Below, in pieces: positions 1 through 6,212 of a stretch of DNA of 7,213 bases (positions are counted from its first letter, which is position 1; each line of letters starts with the position of its first letter). Source of the stretch: Helicobacteraceae bacterium (lineage in GTDB: Bacteria > Campylobacterota > Campylobacteria > Campylobacterales > Sulfurimonadaceae); assembly GCA_027057185.1 (NCBI GenBank), contig JALUJE010000153.1, positions 1-7,213 of the forward strand. The letters run 5' to 3'. Made by a program: the position numbers and the translations under genes. The notes below the pieces were generated by a model. That model made no database searches and had not been told where the DNA came from. It saw only the letters and a program-made list of their open reading frames with translations.

Positions 1-69
1 ATGATTGACCCGAATAAGGTCATTGTCAACAATAAAATTGTTGTCGCCCCATATATCTATACCGTACAT
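1..69 (-). CDS. speA: Biosynthetic arginine decarboxylase, N-terminal fragment (runs off left edge)
   Basis: Only the first 23 codons are inside the window. They begin with ATG at 67-69 and read YGIDIWGDNNFIVDN and onward. This Y/F-G-I-x-x-W-G-x-N-x-F pattern is the start of bacterial SpeA, the PLP-dependent enzyme that turns arginine into agmatine for polyamine synthesis. The frame has a stop at 91-93 and no other start codon before 67-69, so the start is well fixed. An AGGA ribosome-binding sequence lies only 2 nt before the ATG, which is unusually close. The gene begins 8 nt after the stop of the glutamate-synthase-like gene, so it is probably the next cistron of the same operon. From memory, speA lies beside hisS in Campylobacter, which supports the call. 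No catalytic residue is visible because the fragment is so short. Confidence 0.75.
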   Translation of the reverse strand, partial: MYGIDIWGDNNFIVDNDLIRVNH

Positions 70-77
70 TGTCCTGC

Positions 78-1799
78 TTATATGTGAAGTTTATGATGAA
101 AATATTTATCAATATCAAAAAAGATTTCACCAGTTCTATTTTTATAGGTTAACTGTTTTTTATTTAGGTCGTGAACACATTTGACACCCATTACTGCAAG
201 AATCACTTTCATTCCCTTGATGAGATTGTCATGATAATTGGCTATGGAACCTGCCTGTTTGACTACCAAATATGAGGCACGCTTTTTTTCATCTTGTGTT
301 GCCATACCGACAGGGCACTTATGGGAGCCAAATCCAGAACACATTCGCGCACGAATACAGCCACCGCTCATCATGAAACCTCGGGCAATACCAACAGCAT
401 CCGCTCCCATAGCTAAAGTAATGATGGCATCGTCAGGTGTTAATATTTTACCGCTGGAGATAATTTTTACATCATCTCGTACCTGATATTTTCGTAAGGT
501 GGTATCGAGTACATAGAGTGAATTGGTTGTATTAAGCCCTACAGACTCCATCAGCTCCAAAGGTGCCGTAGCACTACCGCCGTCACCGCTGTCTACGGTA
601 ATAAAGTCAAGAATCGGTCGACCTTCGGATTTCCGCTTGGCAATTTCAGATGCAAATTCTTCAATGCTGGCAACATCGGAGATAACAATTTTGATGCCAA
701 CAGGTTTTTTGGAAATACCTTGCAGTTTCTCAATAAAATCAAAAAGATGTTCCGTGGTATCGGCATAGGGAAAGCGATTGGGGGAGAAGATATCGTGACC
801 TTCAGGAACACCGCGATAATAGGCAATATCGGCCGTGACTTTGGCAGCTGCTAGTTTTCCTCCGGTTTGTTTGGCTCCTTGAGCAATTTTAATTTCAGTC
901 ATACGACAAAAACGCATGACCTTCTCATAACGTAACGGATCAAATACGCCATGTTCATCACGTACGCCATAGAGCCCTGAACTCATTTGAAAAATCATAT
1001 CTGGTAAGTCGGATGGCACATCTTTGGGAAAGGCAGATAGTGGAGCATTCCAGTTGACACGAAACAGTACATGAGAATCTGGTGCGTAAATATAGGTATT
1101 TTCTGTTTTTTTATGCAATAAGACTTTGCGGTACATCTTAATGGCTACAGCACGATTAAAGAAAAAAGCACTAAGTTTAAATACTACCTCAGCCAGGGGA
1201 GTGCTGGTGACTTTTTCAAGATATTCACTGTGTTGTAGGTCCGGAAGATGGGTGTAGAGATGATTGGTAGTCAGCCCGCCTTCTCCGGTATTGACCGTGA
1301 ATTTTGCACGGTAAGCCCCCAGTGAAAATGCTCGTACCGCTTCAGGACTCAGTGCACCGTCACTCATGGCAGAGCGAATGATAGGAGTATGAGATACAAA
1401 AGGAATCTCTCGATCCTTTCCAAAGACAACATTCATGTCGTTAGAGACTTCATTATCATTGAGAACATGACTGGAATGTTTAATAATAAAACGTGATCCA
1501 GAAAAAGGTTGTGCTACCGAGAATGATTTATAATTGGGCAGATCTTTAGCCGCTTTATAAACCCAGTCAATTTTATCGCGTGAGTCATAAAATGTCTCCT
1601 CAGCAAAATATTGACGCATAGGTTCGCGCAACGCTTCGAAAAAATAGCGAAATCTTCCAATAATAGGATAGTTGATGAGCAATGAATGGCGACGCTGGAC
1701 ATATTTGTCATGTACAAACAGCATGACAAGTAAAATGCCTGCGGTAATGAAAAAAAACTCTACAGACTCTTCGGCAAAAACCAATACCTCTTGTAACAT
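78..1799 (-). CDS. Membrane-anchored FMN-binding glutamate synthase family protein (GltS domain only)
   Basis: This 573-residue protein has one hydrophobic segment at about residues 13-30, followed by basic KYVQRR, so it is probably anchored with the catalytic part in the cytoplasm. The rest is the FMN/3Fe-4S synthase domain of glutamate synthase. Visible marks are NTGEGG (170-175), the GAKQTGGKL loop (308-316), TVDSGDGGSATAPLE (401-415) with the flavin/substrate-barrel glycines, and cysteines 481, 487 and 495 before PVGMATQD. The glutaminase domain of full-length GltB is absent, so it cannot take ammonia from glutamine by itself; donor and acceptor are unknown. Two details differ from classical GltB: the GAK loop appears one residue shorter, and the last two cysteines are 7 residues apart, not 4. 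An AAAGG site lies 8 nt before the ATG. The gene starts 15 nt after the hisS stop and ends 8 nt before speA, so it is likely co-transcribed. Family assignment is firm; physiological reaction unknown. Confidence 0.9.
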   Translation of the reverse strand: MLQEVLVFAEESVEFFFITAGILLVMLFVHDKYVQRRHSLLINYPIIGRFRYFFEALREPMRQYFAEETFYDSRDKIDWVYKAAKDLPNYKSFSVAQPFSGSRFIIKHSSHVLNDNEVSNDMNVVFGKDREIPFVSHTPIIRSAMSDGALSPEAVRAFSLGAYRAKFTVNTGEGGLTTNHLYTHLPDLQHSEYLEKVTSTPLAEVVFKLSAFFFNRAVAIKMYRKVLLHKKTENTYIYAPDSHVLFRVNWNAPLSAFPKDVPSDLPDMIFQMSSGLYGVRDEHGVFDPLRYEKVMRFCRMTEIKIAQGAKQTGGKLAAAKVTADIAYYRGVPEGHDIFSPNRFPYADTTEHLFDFIEKLQGISKKPVGIKIVISDVASIEEFASEIAKRKSEGRPILDFITVDSGDGGSATAPLELMESVGLNTTNSLYVLDTTLRKYQVRDDVKIISSGKILTPDDAIITLAMGADAVGIARGFMMSGGCIRARMCSGFGSHKCPVGMATQDEKKRASYLVVKQAGSIANYHDNLIKGMKVILAVMGVKCVHDLNKKQLTYKNRTGEIFFDIDKYFHHKLHI

Positions 1800-1814
1800 T
1801 ATAGATACCTTTGT

Positions 1815-3026
1815 TTATAATGAATCAATGGGAATGACCATCTCCTCTTTGGTAACAAGATCTTTAATCCAAATGCCGTTTTGTTTACGTTCATTCTCTC
1901 CAATAACGGCACAATGTCTTGCATGAACTCTATCGGCATTTTTAAGGTGTGCCTTAAGGCTTTTGGCACTATATTCTATAATTGCTTTATCTGTGCGACG
2001 CTTTCGTTGCCCCAATGTGAGAATAAGCGGAAGGGATTGGGCGTCCATAGCACCAAAATAGTAGCCTTCACGTTCGGGTTGTGGAAGTTGAATGAGCTCC
2101 AAGAGGCGTTCTACTCCAATGGCAAAACCGACCGCTGGAGTAGGTTTTCCGTCTAAAAACTCTATAAGACGGTCGTAACGTCCTCCACCGGCAATAGCAT
2201 TTTGCGCGCCAATGTCACTGCTGATAAATTCAAATGCCGTCTTAGAGTAATAGTCCAGACCACGTACTAAGTGAGTGTCAATCGTGTAGGAAAAGGCATG
2301 CTCATCTAAACGTGCGGTTAACGTTTTAAAGTCGAGGCTGCATGATGAACACAGATGATCCATCAGCTTGGGTGCATCTGCATAAATTGCCTGACACTCA
2401 CCGTTTTTACAATCAAGTACCCGGATGGGATTCGTCATTTTTCTTCGTTGGCAGTCAGCGCATATCTGCTCACTGTGCGCTTCAATAAAAGAGATGAGAT
2501 GCTCTTTATATGGTGGCATACATTCGTGGCATCCTAAGGAGTTTAGCTGTAATGTATAGCCGATACCAAGCGTATCGAAAATATCACCGACCATCAAAAT
2601 AAGTGAAGCATCTTCATAGACTGACGCAATACCGAAGCTCTCCACTCCAAATTGATGAAATTCACGCAATCTTCCTTTTTGCGGCCGTTCATAGCGAAAC
2701 ATGGGACCGTGATAAAAGAATCGGTAGACACCCCCTTTTTTATCGTATTTATGTTGTATGAAGGCACGTACGACGCCGGCAGTTCCTTCGGGACGCAGGC
2801 AGACATCATTACCACCTTTATCGATGAACTGATACATCTCTTTACCGACAATGTCACTTGATTCACCAACCGAGCGTCTAAAAAGCGCTGTCTCTTCGAG
2901 CAGTGGTGTCTCTACATAATGGAAGCCGTAGCGTCCTGCAACATCGCAGGCAACTTTATGAAAATAGTCAAAACGGCGGTACTCTTCTTCTAAAATGTCA
3001 TTCATACCACGGAGTGAGCGAATCAT
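1815..3026 (-). CDS. hisS: Histidine--tRNA ligase
   Basis: Class II aminoacyl-tRNA synthetase that attaches histidine to tRNA-His in the cytoplasm. The 403-residue length is typical of the bacterial enzyme. The N-terminal RSLRGMNDIL (3-12) is characteristic. LRPEGTAGVVRA (77-88) and the motif 2 stretch GPMFRYERPQKGR (107-119) bind ATP and tRNA. LVRGLDYYSKTAFEF (253-267) is the histidine-specific signature, and AGGGRYDRL (279-287) with GFAIGVERL (300-308) forms motif 3. The insertion domain carries paired cysteines (C166/C169, C189/C192, C206/C211, C226/C229). This pattern occurs in a subset of bacterial HisRS and may bind a metal. The C-terminal anticodon-binding domain is at about 320-403. 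The start overlaps the tmk stop in an ATGA (3023-3026), and AAGGA lies 6 nt before the ATG, so translation is probably coupled to tmk. Confidence 0.97.
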   Translation of the reverse strand: MIRSLRGMNDILEEEYRRFDYFHKVACDVAGRYGFHYVETPLLEETALFRRSVGESSDIVGKEMYQFIDKGGNDVCLRPEGTAGVVRAFIQHKYDKKGGVYRFFYHGPMFRYERPQKGRLREFHQFGVESFGIASVYEDASLILMVGDIFDTLGIGYTLQLNSLGCHECMPPYKEHLISFIEAHSEQICADCQRRKMTNPIRVLDCKNGECQAIYADAPKLMDHLCSSCSLDFKTLTARLDEHAFSYTIDTHLVRGLDYYSKTAFEFISSDIGAQNAIAGGGRYDRLIEFLDGKPTPAVGFAIGVERLLELIQLPQPEREGYYFGAMDAQSLPLILTLGQRKRRTDKAIIEYSAKSLKAHLKNADRVHARHCAVIGENERKQNGIWIKDLVTKEEMVIPIDSL

Positions 3027-3604
3027 TCATATTCCTTAATATTAGTTATAATAGAGTGACTAATGACCTCAATACTTTGTGAAGCATCAAGGGTAACGAG
3101 TGTAATATCGAGCACAGAAGCCGCTTCTACAAGTGCTTCTTGTATCTCCAAAAGGTAGGGAATGCCACGCGCTTCAATACCATCAAGTTTTTTTTGTGAG
3201 AGGCGGTATTTGAGCGCTTCTTCTGTGAGACGGAGTAAAAAAATCTTCTCAGGGTAGATGCCACCGGTCGCAAAGCGGTTCATATGCAGTAGGGCGGTTC
3301 TCGAGATGTCACCTTTGACCAGGGCATAGGCGATGCCTGAGACGACACTGCGGTCGGAGATAATGAGTTTTTTTAGATTGGGTTCAATAATTCGTGTCAT
3401 ATGTTCGGCTCTATCGGCCAGAAATAACAAAAACTCTGCTTTGGAGCTTTGAAGTTCGTGATGTAGGACGATATCGCGTATTTTGGATCCGACAGCCGTT
3501 CCTCCGGGTTCTTTGGTGATTACGGCAGCAGGAAAAGTATGGCGAAGTCGGGCAATTTGTGTACTCTTTCCCGCAGTGTCAATGCCTTCTAGTGCAACGT
3601 ACAT
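3023..3604 (-). CDS. tmk: Thymidylate kinase (dTMP kinase)
   Basis: Phosphorylates dTMP to dTDP with ATP, an essential step in dTTP supply. The 193-residue protein has the P-loop EGIDTAGKST (6-15), KEPGGT (31-36), the dTMP-binding LFLADRAEH (60-68) and the DRS motif ISDRSVVSG (82-90), all in the expected order for the family. The length is slightly short for Tmk but is normal for the compact epsilonproteobacterial versions. The start at 3602-3604 has a strong GGAGGA site 8 nt upstream, located inside the end of coaD. The 16 nt overlap with coaD and the 4 nt overlap with hisS indicate one tightly packed transcript. Nothing suggests damage. Confidence 0.96.
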   Translation of the reverse strand: MYVALEGIDTAGKSTQIARLRHTFPAAVITKEPGGTAVGSKIRDIVLHHELQSSKAEFLLFLADRAEHMTRIIEPNLKKLIISDRSVVSGIAYALVKGDISRTALLHMNRFATGGIYPEKIFLLRLTEEALKYRLSQKKLDGIEARGIPYLLEIQEALVEAASVLDITLVTLDASQSIEVISHSIITNIKEYE

Positions 3605-4080
3605 GAGTTCATTCCTCCAATAATTTCCTGAACCGCCTTAGGAAGCAGGTGATCAGTTTTACCGTTAAACTTCAGGAGGTTACGTACAATGGAGGAGCTA
3701 ATAAAGGCATGCTGTAGATTGGGCATCAGATAGACGGTCTCAATAGCATCATCGAGAGAACGATTCAGGTAGCCTAACTGCAGTTCGTATTCAAAGTCAC
3801 TAACAGCACGCAGACCACGAATGAGGATAGTCGTGTTGAGGGTATGCGAGAGATCAATAGTCAGGTTATCAAAACCGACAACGCTAACACGGTCGAGTTG
3901 CTGCGTCGCTTTCTGTGCCATCTCAATGCGCTCATCGAGTGTAAACATCGGTTTTTTGTCCTGTGAGGCGGCTACGGCAACTATGAGTTCGTCAAAGAGA
4001 TTGGTGGCGCGTTGAATAATGTCAAAGTGTCCGTTGGTAATAGGGTCAAATGTCCCGGGGTAGAGTGCACGTTTAACCAT
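3589..4080 (-). CDS. coaD: Phosphopantetheine adenylyltransferase
   Basis: Transfers AMP from ATP to 4'-phosphopantetheine, making dephospho-CoA in the penultimate step of coenzyme A synthesis. At 163 residues it has the usual length. YPGTFDPITNGH (7-18) contains the nucleotidyltransferase TxGH motif that binds ATP phosphates. LIRGLRAVSDFEYE (86-99) and the C-terminal ISSSIVRNL (127-135) are the other conserved CoaD segments. The start overlaps the ubiX end by 8 nt and has a G-rich (GGGG) weak ribosome site 5 nt upstream, so coupled translation is likely. The end overlaps the start of tmk by 16 nt in another frame. No anomalies seen. Confidence 0.97.
   Translation of the reverse strand: MVKRALYPGTFDPITNGHFDIIQRATNLFDELIVAVAASQDKKPMFTLDERIEMAQKATQQLDRVSVVGFDNLTIDLSHTLNTTILIRGLRAVSDFEYELQLGYLNRSLDDAIETVYLMPNLQHAFISSSIVRNLLKFNGKTDHLLPKAVQEIIGGMNSCTLH
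3613..3618 (-). promoter_or_regulatory. Strong ribosome-binding site of tmk inside coaD
   Basis: GGAGGA on the minus strand is a near-perfect match to the anti-Shine-Dalgarno complement, 8 nt before the tmk ATG. It doubles as two glycine codons near the coaD C-terminus. It supports the tmk start at 3604, and therefore the 16 nt gene overlap. Confidence 0.75.
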
Positions 4081-4600
4081 CAGAACCCCATCGCTGGTAA
4101 AGATTATTGTCGATACCTAAAAGATCAAACCATTTTCCGATCATAAAATACTCCATTGCGTCTAATGTATGTTGTTTAGAATAGTATGCCAATACCGGTG
4201 GTGCAATAATGACACCCAAAGTGGCAAGTTTGTACATATTTTCCAGTGCGATGGCAGAGAAGGGCATTTCTCGGGGTGCCAGAAGGAGCGGTTTGCGCTC
4301 TTTGAGCATGACTGCTGCTGCCCGGGTAATGAGATTGTCGGCAATACCGCAACGGATTTTTGCCAGGGTATTCATACTGCATGGTACGACCATCATCGCA
4401 TCGCATCCATAAGATCCTGAGGCAATGTTTGCACCAATATCATGATTATCGTACTGAATAATATGCTGTTCTTTTTGTAATACGATCTGTGCATTTTTAG
4501 AGATAACCAGATGTTTTTCAAAATGTTGCGGTAGCGCATGCAATACTTTGAGCCCAAGCTCCGCACCGCTGGCACCGCTAATAGCAACGACTATTTTCAT
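4073..4600 (-). CDS. ubiX: Flavin prenyltransferase UbiX
   Basis: Makes prenylated FMN from FMN and dimethylallyl phosphate; prenyl-FMN is the cofactor of UbiD-type decarboxylases. The 175-residue protein carries the flavin-binding SGASGAELG (8-16) at the N-terminus, VVPCSMNTLAKIRCGIADNL (71-90) and the LAPREMP block (107-113) followed by the NMYKLATLGV helix, all characteristic of the UbiX/Pad1 family. No ubiD is in this window, so the partner enzyme must be encoded elsewhere. The start shares an ATGA with the flgA stop (4597-4600), and a GGAG lies 5 nt before the ATG inside flgA. The gene appears intact. Confidence 0.95.
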   Translation of the reverse strand: MKIVVAISGASGAELGLKVLHALPQHFEKHLVISKNAQIVLQKEQHIIQYDNHDIGANIASGSYGCDAMMVVPCSMNTLAKIRCGIADNLITRAAAVMLKERKPLLLAPREMPFSAIALENMYKLATLGVIIAPPVLAYYSKQHTLDAMEYFMIGKWFDLLGIDNNLYQRWGSDG

Positions 4601-5466
4601 TCTATCTCCACATGTCCGGCAGCAACTACGCGTGCCTTTATTCGACGACCATCTTTTTGTTGAACTGTAATAATATCATTTTTAATACCGTCTTGTGATG
4701 CAATGGCACTAAATTGTAACAGAACTGAGCCGCTTTTGAACTCAACAACAACACTACTGCCTCTTTTGACAATAGGGTAGCACTCTATATCACGATGGGT
4801 AATAATATGCCCGGGCTTCATACTACGTTTGATCCGGTACTCTCTGGTATGAATCTGCTCGAGAGGTGCTCCGCGCAAACGCTCAAACAAGATGCTTTGT
4901 CGATGCGTATTCATCGGAGTGAGTGCATCACCCCGTTTAAGAGGATGGCGCGGCATGTAGACTTCAATCGTAGCATCAATACGGTAATTAAAAAAAATCC
5001 GTTTTTTGTCAGGGGTTTTAATACTAAAAATTCCTGTTGATTTGTAGAGATTGTTTTTTGAAAAGAGTAGTTGATATTTTTTGGGTAATACGGCAAGATA
5101 ACTTCGTGGCGTCACATAAATGGTTTTTACATGTAAATTATTAAAAGTATTTTGGTAACGAGTTTTGAGTTGTTGTTCCAGGCGTGTTGTTGATATTGGA
5201 CTTTTTTTAATAAAGTTGACATAACGGACTGAGGCGGCATCAAGACTCAGATTGTGTTCATTGAAACGTTTGATTAACTGTGTACTTTTGATACGATAAT
5301 GTGTACGCGTAGTATTCATATTGAATAGTATGAATTTTTTTTGCATCTTGGGAAACAGTGTCGTGCTGTAGATGGGTGTTGTATGAAAATAGTATTGCTG
5401 TTTCAAGTGCATTGCAGAGAGTAAGGGCAGACTCATTATCATAAAAAAGCTAAAGCGTAGCAGCAC
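4597..5466 (-). CDS. flgA: Flagellar P-ring assembly chaperone FlgA
   Basis: Periplasmic chaperone needed to build the flagellar P ring from FlgI. The N-terminus (about 1-18, ending PLLSA) is a plausible Sec signal peptide with a hydrophobic core. The C-terminal part from about 165 fits the SAF/FlgA domain. It contains PLKRGDALTP (175-184), MKPGHIITHRDIECYP (216-231), then VKRGSSVVVEFKSGSVLLQF (233-252) and a run resembling GRRIKARVVAAGHVEIE at the end, typical of FlgA. Residues about 25-160 are a poorly conserved, basic region, and the 289-residue total is longer than many FlgA proteins. The start is GTG (5464-5466), with GAAGG 7 nt upstream; no ATG, GTG or TTG occurs between it and the upstream in-frame stop at 5515-5517. 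As first gene of the block, it ties a flagellar function to housekeeping genes. Confidence 0.88.
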   Translation of the reverse strand: MLLRFSFFMIMSLPLLSAMHLKQQYYFHTTPIYSTTLFPKMQKKFILFNMNTTRTHYRIKSTQLIKRFNEHNLSLDAASVRYVNFIKKSPISTTRLEQQLKTRYQNTFNNLHVKTIYVTPRSYLAVLPKKYQLLFSKNNLYKSTGIFSIKTPDKKRIFFNYRIDATIEVYMPRHPLKRGDALTPMNTHRQSILFERLRGAPLEQIHTREYRIKRSMKPGHIITHRDIECYPIVKRGSSVVVEFKSGSVLLQFSAIASQDGIKNDIITVQQKDGRRIKARVVAAGHVEIE

Positions 5467-5497
5467 GGAAAAACCTTCGTATTGTTGTTTTTTTAGT

Positions 5498-5518
5498 ATT
5501 TTATCATTTTTGTGTCAA
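5498..5518 (-). promoter_or_regulatory. Candidate sigma-70 promoter of the flgA-speA operon
   Basis: On the minus strand a perfect TTGACA (5513-5518) is followed by TGATAAAAT (5498-5506), an extended -10 (TG-N-TAAAAT) about 33-41 nt before the flgA GTG. The TTGACA is only 9 nt from that -10, so the two cannot pair. An alternative -10, TAAAAA, sits 17 nt from TTGACA. In Campylobacterota the -35 is often not conserved, so the extended -10 alone may be enough. The exact start site is an inference. Confidence 0.4.
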
Positions 5519-5622
5519 CATAGGGAGGAATAGGTACGACGTGATATTCGTAGATCCATACAAATACTAACGATATTTTAATAAAATAAGAAATATTTAT
5601 ATATTTAGTGATGTTTGTATTT

Positions 5623-5641
5623 TTAACAAACTGTTAACAGT
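5623..5641. promoter_or_regulatory. TTAACA repeat cluster with 12-bp perfect palindrome (possible operator)
   Basis: TTAACA occurs at 5623-5628 and again at 5634-5639, exactly 11 bp apart. Its inverse TGTTAA is at 5632-5637. The right part, ACTGTTAACAGT (5630-5641), is a perfect 12-bp palindrome. The cluster sits between the divergent flgA and DUF1566 genes, about 50-70 bp before the latter's start, where a regulator could bind. No protein can be named, and short palindromes arise by chance in AT-rich DNA. Confidence 0.3.
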
Positions 5642-5670
5642 GAGTAGATAGAGTTATGCGTAAAAAAAAA

Positions 5671-5684
5671 TTAATCGAGATTAA
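5671..5684. repeat. Short dyad TTAATC-GA-GATTAA before the DUF1566 start
   Basis: Two perfect 6-bp arms separated by 2 bp lie 6 nt upstream of the TTG start at 5691. The spacer is too short for a good RNA hairpin, so a protein-binding site would be more plausible. It covers the only ribosome-site-like bases (GAGA). It could also be chance. Confidence 0.25.
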
Positions 5685-5690
5685 ACAGAC

Positions 5691-6143
5691 TTGAAAACAA
5701 TCATATTAACCGTTGTATTGGTTAGCGGACTTTTTGGAACTACGGATGCACTCACAAAAGAACATAGATTTTCTCGCGACGGTGAGGGTATTGTGACAGA
5801 CGTAACAACAGGGTTGCAGTGGCAAGACAGCTATATAGAGACAAATGGAAGCATTGAAAATACAACATGGGATGATGCTCAACATTACTGTGCCATGCTC
5901 AACCTTGGGGGATACAGTGACTGGCGTACACCTACCGTGGAAGAGCTGATTGAGATTACTGATCATAATCATACGGATCCGGCGATTTATACTACATTTA
6001 AACATACCGCCTCATCAGCGTATTGGTCCTCGTTGGAATCTGATTCCAATGAGAGTGTGGCATGGTTTGTTTATTTCTATAACGGCTTTGCCAACTGGAA
6101 AGCAAAGAAGGGCACTGCTTATGTGCGTTGCACTCGGTTGTAA
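5691..6143 (+). CDS. Secreted DUF1566 (Lcl-like) domain protein
   Basis: Function unknown. The 150-residue product starts with MKTIILTVVLVSGLFGTTDA, a Sec-type signal peptide with a lysine and hydrophobic core. One DUF1566 domain fills the rest. The family pattern is clear: GIVTDVTTGLQWQD (33-46), TWDDAQHYC (59-67), LGGYSDWRTPTVEEL (72-86), AYWSS (110-114), then AWFVYFYNG and a closing YVRC. Cys67 and Cys147 are the only cysteines and could form a disulfide outside the cytoplasm. The start is TTG at 5691-5693; it is the only initiator that keeps the signal peptide, because an in-frame stop lies at 5682-5684. Its ribosome site (GAGA, about 11 nt away) is weak. Such proteins are common, often in several copies, in Campylobacterota and Deltaproteobacteria. 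The GH114 gene follows 69 nt downstream in the same direction. Confidence 0.85.
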   Translation: MKTIILTVVLVSGLFGTTDALTKEHRFSRDGEGIVTDVTTGLQWQDSYIETNGSIENTTWDDAQHYCAMLNLGGYSDWRTPTVEELIEITDHNHTDPAIYTTFKHTASSAYWSSLESDSNESVAWFVYFYNGFANWKAKKGTAYVRCTRL

Positions 6144-6169
6144 AAGGCAGTATTTCTAAAGTCTTAATC

Positions 6170-6178
6170 TGCTACAAT
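6170..6178 (+). promoter_or_regulatory. Extended -10 promoter candidate for the GH114 gene
   Basis: TGCTACAAT matches the extended -10 form (TG-N-TACAAT, five of six to TATAAT). It lies 27 nt after the DUF1566 stop and about 35 nt before the GH114 ATG. No clear -35 exists at 6150-6155, which is common in Campylobacterota. The GH114 gene may therefore be transcribed independently of the DUF1566 gene. Confidence 0.45.
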
Positions 6179-6201
6179 GTTTAGAAGAATTCATATTAAC
6201 T

Positions 6202-6207
6202 GAAGAG
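6202..6207 (+). promoter_or_regulatory. Ribosome-binding site deciding the GH114 start
   Basis: GAAGAG ends 5 nt before ATG 6213-6215 and only 2 nt before the overlapping GTG at 6210-6212. The spacing favours the ATG. An in-frame stop at 6201-6203 excludes earlier starts. Confidence 0.5.
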
Positions 6208-6212
6208 TTGTG

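Noticed and set aside
1672..1926. Plus-strand open frame of 84 codons spanning the GltS-like start and the hisS end
   Set aside because: It covers strongly supported minus-strand genes and has no recognisable protein features; it is a shadow frame.
1881..2156. Plus-strand 91-codon frame inside hisS
   Set aside because: It lies opposite conserved HisRS motif 3 and C-terminal sequence, with no domain or start signal of its own.
4162..4420. Several overlapping frames on both strands within ubiX
   Set aside because: ubiX motifs are intact across this stretch; the others are frame shadows.
5522..5530. GGGAGGAA-like ribosome site with a GTG start at 5541
   Set aside because: The frame is only 9 codons before a stop, so there is no credible protein.
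5662..5670. Run of nine A as a possible frameshift site joining the upstream ATG to the DUF1566 gene
   Set aside because: The DUF1566 frame has a stop at 5682-5684, between the A run and its start, so slippage there could not produce a fused protein.
6147..6172. GCAG...CTGC possible stem after the DUF1566 gene
   Set aside because: Weak imperfect stem without a following U run; it overlaps a better explanation as promoter sequence.
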